DNA of 64,000 bases, from contig JAFXUS010000087.1 in the NCBI GenBank assembly GCA_017535125.1, positions 1-64,000 on the forward strand, written 5' to 3'. This DNA comes from Bacteroidales bacterium. GTDB taxonomy: Bacteria > Bacteroidota > Bacteroidia > Bacteroidales > UBA932. The translations under genes and the position numbers were made by a program. Positions 8,501 through 16,820 of this stretch are shown piece after piece. A model generated the notes under the pieces. The model did no database searches. It worked only from the letters and a program-made list of their open reading frames with translations, and was not told the origin of the DNA. Positions within the stretch are counted from its first letter, which is position 1; each line of letters starts with the position of its first letter.

Positions 8501-8907
8501 TTCGCTTTGCGCATCTTGGAGACGTCGATGATGAAGGTCAGGATGCCGGCGATGCCGATGGCGAGGCAGTCGGCGCGGAAGTCGCTGATGTCCTGGTAGC
8601 GGTAGGGGATCATGCTCTGGCCGATCTCGGTGAGGCCGGCGAAGACGGCGCCGATGGCGCAGATGCTGATCAGGGCGGCGAAGGCCTTGAGCGGCGTGTC
8701 GGTCAGCCGGTCGTAGGCCAGGTAGGCGATGATCGGGAAGGGGAAGAACATGCAGAAGTGGACGACCTTGTCCGTCGGGATGCCGAGGAAGAGTCTCGGC
8801 ACGCTGGAGAGCTTCTCGAAGTTCGCGAAGAGCAGGTAGGCCACGGCGGCGATGTAGAGAACCATCGCGATGCTGAAAATGATGGAGCGGGTGCGGTTGG
8901 GTTTCAT
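8497..8907 (-). CDS. VanZ-like family membrane protein
   Basis: This 136-residue protein has four predicted membrane segments. It shows the VanZ-like pattern PTDKVVHFCMFFPF (Asp-Lys-x-x-His-Phe near residue 45), then a Leu-rich segment, and LTEIGQSMIPYRYQDISDFRADCLAIGIAG near the end, where E-x-x-Q and D-x-x-D-x-x-x-N/D-x-x-G are typical. The family is named after a teicoplanin-resistance protein, but most members have no known role. It sits between an ABC exporter and an amidase-like gene, starting next to one and overlapping the other by four bases, so a cell-envelope role is plausible. Confidence 0.85.
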   Translation of the reverse strand: MKPNRTRSIIFSIAMVLYIAAVAYLLFANFEKLSSVPRLFLGIPTDKVVHFCMFFPFPIIAYLAYDRLTDTPLKAFAALISICAIGAVFAGLTEIGQSMIPYRYQDISDFRADCLAIGIAGILTFIIDVSKMRKAK

Positions 8908-10737
<1,830 letters not shown>

Positions 10738-10740
10738 AAT

Positions 10741-11637
10741 CTACAAAGATAGCAATAATTCGTGAATCCAGTCGGAGATGAGGGAGATGCGGCGGTCGAG
10801 GAGGGCGAAGTCGAGGGTGGAGGGGGTGTCGGTGATCTTGTTGGTGTGCTGGGTGATGCCGGAGGTGAACATGACGGCGGGGATGCCGGCTTCGAGGAAC
10901 CAGCGCTGGTCGCTGACGCGGCGGTAGAAGACTTCGGTGAAGGAGCTGCTGCCGTAGTAGTCGTAGGCGAGGTCGAGGCGGGGGCCGCGGTTGGCGGCTT
11001 CGAGGCTGAGACGATAGCGGGCGCCGCCGAGGGCGATGAGGTAGTCGGGACGGCCGGAGCGGACGGGCGCCAGGGCAGATCCGAGCAGGTCGAGGTTGAC
11101 CATCAGGACGGGCGGGTAGATGGTCCGGAAGCCGTCCAGGAAGGCGCGGGCACCGGAAAGGTCGGCGGCGTGGCCGTCGAAGGCCACGAAGACGATGCCG
11201 ACTTCGCCGCGGCAGCAGGCGGGGAGTTCGCGCGCGAGCGCGAGGAGCGCGGCCACACCGGAGGCGTTGGCGTCGGCGCCCGGGTAGATGCGCCCGTCGA
11301 GCGTGCCGATGGCGTCAAAGTAGGCGCCGACGACGATGTAGCGGCGGTACCAGCCCGGCGTCACGGCCACGACGTTGTGGCCGATGCGCCCGCCGGCGGA
11401 GAAGGATTGCACGGACGTGCGCAGTCCCGCGTCGCGCAGCTGGCGCAGCAGGTAGAGGGTGGAGGCCTGCGCCCCGGCGGTGCCGAAGGCCCGGCCGGCG
11501 CAGAGCGAGTCGCAGAGGAATTCGACTTCGGCGCGCAGCTCGGTCTCCCGGTCGACGGTCTGTGCGGACAGCGCACCCGGCCGCAGAAGCAGGGCTGCCG
11601 GCAGGAGGAAGAACAGAAAAATGAGCTGGCGCTTCAA
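10741..11637 (-). CDS. M28-family peptidase-like protein with a degraded metal site
   Basis: The 298-residue exported protein has the fold signature of M28 zinc aminopeptidases, but key ligands are changed. The usual GAHYD is GAYFD (His to Tyr at 106), the usual GADDNASG is GADANASG (Asp to Ala at 123), and the usual DGEE is DGHA (both Glu lost at 156-157). The late His in QHTNKITDTPS is kept. It is therefore probably not a zinc peptidase and may bind or scaffold instead. The start is a TTG at 11635-11637 followed by a good signal peptide; no ATG fits. It leads the operon with the ABC exporter. Confidence 0.8.
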   Translation of the reverse strand: MKRQLIFLFFLLPAALLLRPGALSAQTVDRETELRAEVEFLCDSLCAGRAFGTAGAQASTLYLLRQLRDAGLRTSVQSFSAGGRIGHNVVAVTPGWYRRYIVVGAYFDAIGTLDGRIYPGADANASGVAALLALARELPACCRGEVGIVFVAFDGHAADLSGARAFLDGFRTIYPPVLMVNLDLLGSALAPVRSGRPDYLIALGGARYRLSLEAANRGPRLDLAYDYYGSSSFTEVFYRRVSDQRWFLEAGIPAVMFTSGITQHTNKITDTPSTLDFALLDRRISLISDWIHELLLSL

Positions 11638-11656
11638 TTCGGGTCCGATAATTGTT

Positions 11657-11664
11657 TATCTTTG
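11657..11664 (+). promoter_or_regulatory. -7 promoter box for the 11673 TPR gene
   Basis: TATCTTTG, eight bases before the ATG, which predicts a very short leader. It directly abuts the opposing box at 11665-11672, together forming a 16-bp near-palindrome. Confidence 0.5.
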
Positions 11665-11672
11665 CAAAGGTA
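11665..11672 (-). promoter_or_regulatory. -7 promoter box for the M28-like operon
   Basis: TACCTTTG on the minus strand, 27 bases before the TTG start at 11637. It faces the plus-strand box at 11657-11664, so the two polymerase sites overlap. Confidence 0.5.
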
Positions 11673-13655
11673 ATGAAAAAGTTTCTCCTGACCATAGCGA
11701 TTCTGCTGTCCGCAGCGTCATTCGCTTCCGCCCAGTACGACAAGGACGTCTTCATGTGGCGGGGGCGCCAGGCGCTTTCCGACGGCCGCTACGCCCTGGC
11801 CATCGAGAACTTCAATATCCTGGCGCGCCTGGACTCGACGGACTACTGGAGTTTCTTCTTCCGCGGTATCGCGAAATACAACCTCGGCGACCTGCGCGGC
11901 GCGCAGACGGATTTCAACACCTCCGTGCGCCTGAACCCCGTTTTCACGAACGGATTCCATTACCGGGCCATCACGGAGAGCCGTTTCGGCGACTACGAAG
12001 CCGCCTTCCGCGACTTCGACCGTGCGCTGGAGCTGCGTCCCGGGCAGATCGGCATCTATTTCTCGCGCGGCGTGGCGAACTTCCTCGCGCAGAAGTTCGA
12101 CGACGCCGTCGCGGATTTCGACTACTATATCAAGAAGGAGCCGCGCGACCCGTCGGCCTTCCTGAACCGCGGCGCGTGCTACCTCTTCCTCGCGGATACG
12201 ACCCGCGCGCTGGCGGACTACAACCGCGCGATCAAGCTGGACCGGACGGAGCCGGAGGGATTCGTGCGCCGCGCCCGCGTCTATGCGGCCCAGGGGCTGT
12301 ACGACGAGGCGGTGGCCGACCTCGACATGTCGATCGAGCTGGATCCGGAGAACACCTTCGCCTACTTCAACCGGGCGCTGATCTACTACGAGCAGCACCG
12401 CTACAACGACGCGATGGCGGACCTGGACACCGTGCTCGAGCACGAGCCCGGCAACGCCCTCACGCTCTACAACCGCAGTCTCATCTACGCCCAGGTGGGC
12501 GCGTTCGAGCAGGCGCTCGAGGACATGGACCGCGTGATCAACATCAATCCGCGCAACGTGCTGGCGCACTACAACCGCGCGGCCATCTTCGTGGAGATGG
12601 GCCGCTGGCAGGACGCCCTGGAGGACTACAACCAGGCCATCGCGCTCTATCCCGATTTCGCGAAAGCGTACCTGAACCGCTCCTACGTGGAGAACATGCT
12701 CGGCCGCACGCGCGAGTCGAAGGCGGACTACCAGACCGCGCAGCAGAAGGTGCGCGACTATCAGGCGCGCAGCGGAGAGGCGTCGTTCGCCGACACCACG
12801 CGGCGCTACAACGCGCTGCTGGCGCTGGACGCGGACTTCGCGAAGAAGGACTTCGACGACGAGCTGCTGCAGCACCGCGACATCGATATCCGCCTGCGGC
12901 CGCTCTACAAGTTCAGTCTCGCGGCGGAGCGCGAAAACCGCAGCGTGGCGCTCTCGCGCCAATACGAGAACGTGCTGATCGACCGCTTCATCGACGCGGC
13001 GCCGACCCCCATCACGCTGGGGAACACGGAGAGCAAGGGTACGGACCAGTATCTCTTCACGGCGAACGCCGAGGAGTACTTCGTGAAAGGTCTGCAGGAG
13101 CTGCAGCGCAAGCAGTTCAACTCGGCGCTGAGCTGGTTCGACCGCGCCGTGGGCGCGGCGGAGGACGATGTGTCGCGCGACCGCTATGCGCGCTATTACA
13201 AGGCGTTCTACCTGATGAACCGGGGCGTGCTGAAGGCGGAAATGATCGACTTCATCGCTTCGCTGGAGGGCAGCGTGCAGACGCTGTCGATGGATACGGA
13301 GGGTTCCACCCGGGCCCGCGTGAGCGACCGCGTGGCGCGTACCTACGATTATTCCGACGCCATCGCCGACATCAAGGAGGCGCTCTCCATCCTGCCGGAC
13401 ATCCCGTATCTGTATTTCGACCTGGGCAACCTGGAGTGCCTGTCATCGCGCTTCGTGGAGGCGCTGGAGAACTACGACATGGCCATCAAGCTGTATCCCA
13501 ATATGGGGGATGCCTATTACAACCGCGGCCTGGTGCTGATCTATCTGAAGGACAAGGAGAAAGGCTGTATCGACCTGTCCCGTGCCGGCGAGCTCGGCGT
13601 GGCGGATTCCTACAGCGTCATCACGAAATACTGCTCGGAGGATGAAAACAATTAA
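11673..13655 (+). CDS. Exported tetratricopeptide repeat protein
   Basis: The 660-residue protein begins with a signal peptide (MKKFLLTIAILLSAASFASAQ) and consists mostly of TPR units with the W/Y-LG-Y-A-F-A-P pattern, for example FYNRALIYYEQHRYNDAMADL-type blocks repeated about every 34 residues from residue 30 to 370. A second repeat group lies near residues 460-640. TPR arrays bind other proteins; the partner is unknown. An alternative upstream TTG start would put the -7 box inside the gene, so I prefer the ATG at 11673. Its end overlaps the MBL-fold gene by 14 bases, pointing to co-transcription. Confidence 0.85.
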   Translation: MKKFLLTIAILLSAASFASAQYDKDVFMWRGRQALSDGRYALAIENFNILARLDSTDYWSFFFRGIAKYNLGDLRGAQTDFNTSVRLNPVFTNGFHYRAITESRFGDYEAAFRDFDRALELRPGQIGIYFSRGVANFLAQKFDDAVADFDYYIKKEPRDPSAFLNRGACYLFLADTTRALADYNRAIKLDRTEPEGFVRRARVYAAQGLYDEAVADLDMSIELDPENTFAYFNRALIYYEQHRYNDAMADLDTVLEHEPGNALTLYNRSLIYAQVGAFEQALEDMDRVININPRNVLAHYNRAAIFVEMGRWQDALEDYNQAIALYPDFAKAYLNRSYVENMLGRTRESKADYQTAQQKVRDYQARSGEASFADTTRRYNALLALDADFAKKDFDDELLQHRDIDIRLRPLYKFSLAAERENRSVALSRQYENVLIDRFIDAAPTPITLGNTESKGTDQYLFTANAEEYFVKGLQELQRKQFNSALSWFDRAVGAAEDDVSRDRYARYYKAFYLMNRGVLKAEMIDFIASLEGSVQTLSMDTEGSTRARVSDRVARTYDYSDAIADIKEALSILPDIPYLYFDLGNLECLSSRFVEALENYDMAIKLYPNMGDAYYNRGLVLIYLKDKEKGCIDLSRAGELGVADSYSVITKYCSEDENN

Positions 13656-14547
13656 GTTCAAGTCCTTCACTTCGGGCAGTTGCGGCAATTGCTATTTTCT
13701 CGGCATTTTCAATGAAATCGACGCCTGCGAGGCGGGGGTGCTGATCGATGCCGGCTTCAGCCCGCGGCGGCTGAAGAAGGAGCTCGCCCGCGAGGGCCTG
13801 TGCTTCGACGATTTCGCCGGGCTGTTGATCACCCACGACCACAACGACCACATCCGCTCCCTGGGCTCCTACTGCAAACACGTGTGCAAGCCGGTCTGGA
13901 CGCCGCCGGAGCTGGCACGGGCGCTGACGCACCATTTCATCACGGGGGAGTATTACGGTCCCTGCCGCACCCCGCTCGCGCCGGGCTGGAACGAGATCGT
14001 GCCCGGGCGCATCCGGGCGCAGTATTTCGAGGTGCCGCACGATGCTTCGTTCACCTATGGCTATGCGCTGATGCTGGATGACCATAAGTTCGTGATCATG
14101 ACGGATATCGGCCGCATGGTGCCGCAGGCGCTCGCTTTCGCCAAACAGGCGGATACTGTGGTGATCGAGTCCAACTACGATCTGGAGATGCTCCGCAACG
14201 GTCCTTATCCCAAGGAGCTGCAGGACCGCATCTGCGGCGGGCACGGGCATTTGTCGAATGCCGAGTGTGCCGAAGCGCTGCGGAGCTTTGTCCATCCCGG
14301 GTTGCGCAATGTGTTCCTTTGCCACCTGTCGGAGCATAATAATCTGCCGGATCTCGCTTATCAGACTTCTTTCGAAGTCTTGAAAGAACTCTACACCCCC
14401 TGCACCCCCTCAAGGGGGATGGCCGCAGATCGCTTCGCTCGCGGCGCCAACGCACCAGCAATTCCCGGCAACGTTCTGCAGAACGCCCGAATTCCGCGTC
14501 TCTGCCCGCTTCCGCGCATGACGCCCTCGCCACTTTTTACACTATAG
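13642..14547 (+). CDS. MBL-fold metallo-hydrolase (YycJ/WalJ-like) with a C-terminal insertion
   Basis: This 301-residue protein has the metallo-beta-lactamase site HxHxDH as THDHNDH at about 64-70, a later His in EVPHD, an Asp in MTDIGRM and a His in HLSEHNN. The start at 13642 is preceded by GGAGG. Relatives act as nucleases or phosphodiesterases; YycJ/WalJ proteins are linked to cell-wall signalling or DNA repair. Residues about 253-285 do not look like the family and come from palindrome-rich DNA (14398-14515). After it the typical family ending resumes (PLPRMTPSPLF), which suggests an in-frame insertion, not read-through. The gene lies in the same transcript as the TPR gene. Confidence 0.85.
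   Translation: MKTIKFKSFTSGSCGNCYFLGIFNEIDACEAGVLIDAGFSPRRLKKELAREGLCFDDFAGLLITHDHNDHIRSLGSYCKHVCKPVWTPPELARALTHHFITGEYYGPCRTPLAPGWNEIVPGRIRAQYFEVPHDASFTYGYALMLDDHKFVIMTDIGRMVPQALAFAKQADTVVIESNYDLEMLRNGPYPKELQDRICGGHGHLSNAECAEALRSFVHPGLRNVFLCHLSEHNNLPDLAYQTSFEVLKELYTPCTPSRGMAADRFARGANAPAIPGNVLQNARIPRLCPLPRMTPSPLFTL
14398..14515. repeat. Palindrome-rich insertion near the 3' end of the MBL-fold gene
   Basis: It contains CCCCCTCAAGGGGG and the perfect palindrome CGTTCTGCAGAACG. It shares the string GCTTCGCTC with the 126-bp elements at 46129 and 46921. The translation is low-complexity and unlike the flanking conserved parts. Confidence 0.5.
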
Positions 14548-14552
14548 TTTTT

Positions 14553-14640
14553 CGGCGTCAGCAGGCTTGCCCCTCGCGGGCAAAATAACGTCCTCGCTCC
14601 GCTGCGGAAATGCCCGCTCGGAGCAACCTGCTGCCCGCCG
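14553..14640. repeat. Composite hairpin repeat (copy 1 of 2)
   Basis: It has outer arms CAGCAGGCTTGC and GCAACCTGCTG, and inner TGCCC/GGGCA arms. The same layout is found at 25845-25930, with well-matched ends and a variable middle. It lies just after the MBL-fold stop codon and may act as a terminator. Confidence 0.75.
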
Positions 14641-14762
14641 AATAGCAGAATAGCTTCGGACTCGGAAAAACGGGAATGGTTTCGTCCCGGAGGAAGAAAA
14701 AAATACCTTTTTGACAGGGGTGCGTGAAGGTTTTTGCCATCTTGCGCAAAAAACGGAACGCC

Positions 14763-15206
14763 ATGAAAAGATGCATTGACCTCCTGGCGGTGTTTGCCGC
14801 CCTTCTGCTGCTCACCCCTTCTTGCTCGGATCTCTTCAAACCGCAGGAACCCGACATTCCCTATGACGGTGCGATCGACGTGCTGCTGGCGCATGAGCAT
14901 GTCGGGGAAGACGGCGTCTGGGTGCAGGGTTATATCGTGGGGGTGGCTTCCAGCAGCAAGAAATTCTGTCTGGAGGAGCCGTTCCCCAAGAGCTCCAACC
15001 TGGTGTTGGGCGACAGTGATACCACCACGGTGCGGGAACACCTCCTGTCGGTGCAACTGCCTTCGGGGCGGATCCGGACCGGGCTGAATCTGCAGGATCA
15101 TCCGGAATTGCTCGGCCGGAAAGTATATATCAAGGGGAACCTGGTGTCCGCGTATTATGGCATACCCGGACTCAAGTCCCCCTCGGAATATGGTTTTGAC
15201 GATTAG
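14763..15206 (+). CDS. Small DUF6359-like lipoprotein
   Basis: This 147-residue protein starts at the ATG at 14763 and has a lipobox (TPSC, Cys about 20), so it is probably lipid-anchored. The body (VWVQGYIVGVASSSKKF, later SVQLPSG-IR, NL--HPELLGRKVYIKGNL, YYGIPGLKSP) follows the pattern of the OB-fold-like DUF6359 domain found in Bacteroidetes surface proteins. Its function is not known; family members are often attached to larger proteins, whereas this one stands alone. Its stop overlaps the convergent pgi stop by four bases. No clear promoter was found, only a possible TACCTTTT near 14705. Confidence 0.65.
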   Translation: MKRCIDLLAVFAALLLLTPSCSDLFKPQEPDIPYDGAIDVLLAHEHVGEDGVWVQGYIVGVASSSKKFCLEEPFPKSSNLVLGDSDTTTVREHLLSVQLPSGRIRTGLNLQDHPELLGRKVYIKGNLVSAYYGIPGLKSPSEYGFDD

Positions 15207-16531
15207 ATCCGCTTCAGGATCTCTTCGGTCTGCGCTTCGAAGCCCGGCTTGCGGAGCAGCGCGAACATGTTCTTCTTGTAGGCCTCCACACCCGGCTGGT
15301 TGAACGGGTTGATGCCCAGGGTGTAGGCGCTGACGCCGCAGGCGAATTCGAAGAAATAGAACAGGGCGCCGAGGCTCGCCTCGTCGAGGCGCTCCACGCT
15401 CAGCTCCATCTGCGGCACGCCGCCGTCGATGTGGGCGAGCTGGGTGCCCAGCTGCGCCATCTTGTTGCAGTGCTCGACATGCTGGCCGGAGAGGTAGTTC
15501 AGCTGGTCGAGGTTCTGGCCGTCGAAGCCGATCACCACCTCGCGGGAGGCGTTCTGCACGGTCACGGTGGTCTCGAACATCACGCGGTCGCCCTCCTGGA
15601 TGAACTGGCCCATCGAGTGGAGGTCGGTGGTGCAGACCACGGAGGCCGGGAAGATGCCCTTGCACTCCTTGCCCTCGGATTCGCCGTAGAGCTGCTTCCA
15701 CCATTCGCCCAGGTACTGGAGCTTGGGGTGGAAGGTCACGAGGATCTCCACCTTCTTGCCCATTTCGCTGTAGAGCAGGTTGCGCATCGCGGCGTACTGG
15801 ACGGCGGGGTTGTCGGCGGACTTCTTCAGCAGGGCCGCGCGCTCTTCGGCGGCGCCGCGCAGCATTTCGCGCATGTTGAAGCCGGCCAGGATGATGGGCA
15901 GGATGCCCACCGGGGTCAGGACGCTGTAGCGGCCGCCCACGTTGTCGGGAACGACAAAGGTCTTGTAGCCTTCCTGGGTGGCGAGGGTCTTGAGGGCGCC
16001 CTTCTTCGCGTCGGTGATGGCGACGATGCGGTCGGCGGCCTCGGCCTTGCCGTAGGTCTTCTCGAGGTATTCCTTCACGATGCGGAAGGCGACGGCCGGT
16101 TCGGTGGTGGTGCCGGACTTGGAGATGACTACGCAGGCGGTGTTGCGCAGCTGCGCGAGGTCCATCAGCTCGGCGAGGTAGTCCTCGGAGAGGTTGTTGC
16201 CAGCGAAGGCGATCTGCGGCACGCCCGTCTTGCGGACAAAGCCGTGGGAGAGCGCCTCGATGGCGCAGCGGGCGCCAAGGTAGCTGCCGCCGATGCCGAT
16301 CACGACCACCAGGTCCACGCCTTTCGCGGCCCAGGCGTCACGGATGGCCTCGCAGTCGGCGATCATCGACTCGGGGGTGTCCACGGGCAGGGTCTTCCAT
16401 CCGAGGAAATCGTTGCCCGCGCCGGACTCGGCATCGAGCACGTCATACGCCTTCAGGGCCTTCTCGACATATTTCTGATATTCTGCATCTTTGACAAAGG
16501 AGCTGCAGCCTCCTGCATTGAACTTGACCAT
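15203..16531 (-). CDS. pgi: Glucose-6-phosphate isomerase
   Basis: The 442-residue protein interconverts glucose-6-phosphate and fructose-6-phosphate. GIGGSYLGARCAIEAL matches the sugar-isomerase phosphate loop; VISKSGTTTEPAVAFR holds the SKSGTT motif, and GIFPASVVCTTDLHSMGQ-type residues and a late ASLGALFYFFEF helix are typical of the short bacterial form. It is divergent from the M16 gene, with its own TACCTTTG box 38 bases upstream. With the xylose genes further on, it links pentose and hexose use to glycolysis. Confidence 0.95.
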   Translation of the reverse strand: MVKFNAGGCSSFVKDAEYQKYVEKALKAYDVLDAESGAGNDFLGWKTLPVDTPESMIADCEAIRDAWAAKGVDLVVVIGIGGSYLGARCAIEALSHGFVRKTGVPQIAFAGNNLSEDYLAELMDLAQLRNTACVVISKSGTTTEPAVAFRIVKEYLEKTYGKAEAADRIVAITDAKKGALKTLATQEGYKTFVVPDNVGGRYSVLTPVGILPIILAGFNMREMLRGAAEERAALLKKSADNPAVQYAAMRNLLYSEMGKKVEILVTFHPKLQYLGEWWKQLYGESEGKECKGIFPASVVCTTDLHSMGQFIQEGDRVMFETTVTVQNASREVVIGFDGQNLDQLNYLSGQHVEHCNKMAQLGTQLAHIDGGVPQMELSVERLDEASLGALFYFFEFACGVSAYTLGINPFNQPGVEAYKKNMFALLRKPGFEAQTEEILKRI

Positions 16532-16569
16532 ATTTTTGTGTTTATACTTTATTGCGAACTATTGCATCA

Positions 16570-16577
16570 CAAAGGTA
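16570..16577 (-). promoter_or_regulatory. -7 promoter box for pgi
   Basis: TACCTTTG on the minus strand, 38 bases before the pgi ATG at 16531. Confidence 0.55.
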
Positions 16578-16662
16578 GCAATATTCTTAAACAATCGTTC
16601 TCACCCTTTACATCCCTGAAACAATTCAACAAAATAGACAAACGCTGCGGCCGGCAAAATTC

Positions 16663-16694
16663 ACGGGAGAGTTGTCTCGCGACGACTCTCCCGT
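16663..16694. other. Strong hairpin in the pgi-M16 intergenic region
   Basis: The arms ACGGGAGAGT and ACTCTCCCGT, plus an inner GTC-TCGC-GAC, give a 32-nt hairpin with one mismatched pair. No T-run follows on either side, so a simple terminator is not obvious. A 25-codon open frame begins 21 bases after it. Confidence 0.6.
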
Positions 16695-16715
16695 TACTTA
16701 ACCTAAACTTAAACT

Positions 16716-16793
16716 ATGAAAAACTTCGTCGCTAAAGTAGAGAGATTTTGGGAGAATACCAAATTTTGCCAAAAACTTTTTTTAATTTTGTAG
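16716..16793 (+). CDS. Possible 25-residue peptide upstream of the M16 gene
   Basis: An ATG followed by 24 sense codons and TAG gives MKNFVAKVERFWENTKFCQ and a hydrophobic end (KLFLIL). It is preceded by an A-rich stretch (AACCTAAACTTAAACT) and the hairpin at 16663-16694. It lacks a clear ribosome site and overlaps the -7 box of the next gene, so it may be chance. A leader peptide or small regulatory RNA are other possibilities. Confidence 0.25.
   Translation: MKNFVAKVERFWENTKFCQKLFLIL
16783..16790 (+). promoter_or_regulatory. -7 promoter box for the M16 gene
   Basis: TAATTTTG lies 30 bases before the ATG at 16821. TTTTG at 16764-16768 is closer than the usual -33 position. Confidence 0.45.
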
Positions 16794-16820
16794 CGTTAGT
16801 TAGACCACGTCTCACTTATT

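Noticed and set aside
11673..13655. Regular DNA periodicity that might suggest a CRISPR or tandem repeat.
   Set aside because: The periodicity reflects TPR units in the protein; DNA units are too divergent for a CRISPR array, and no cas gene is present.
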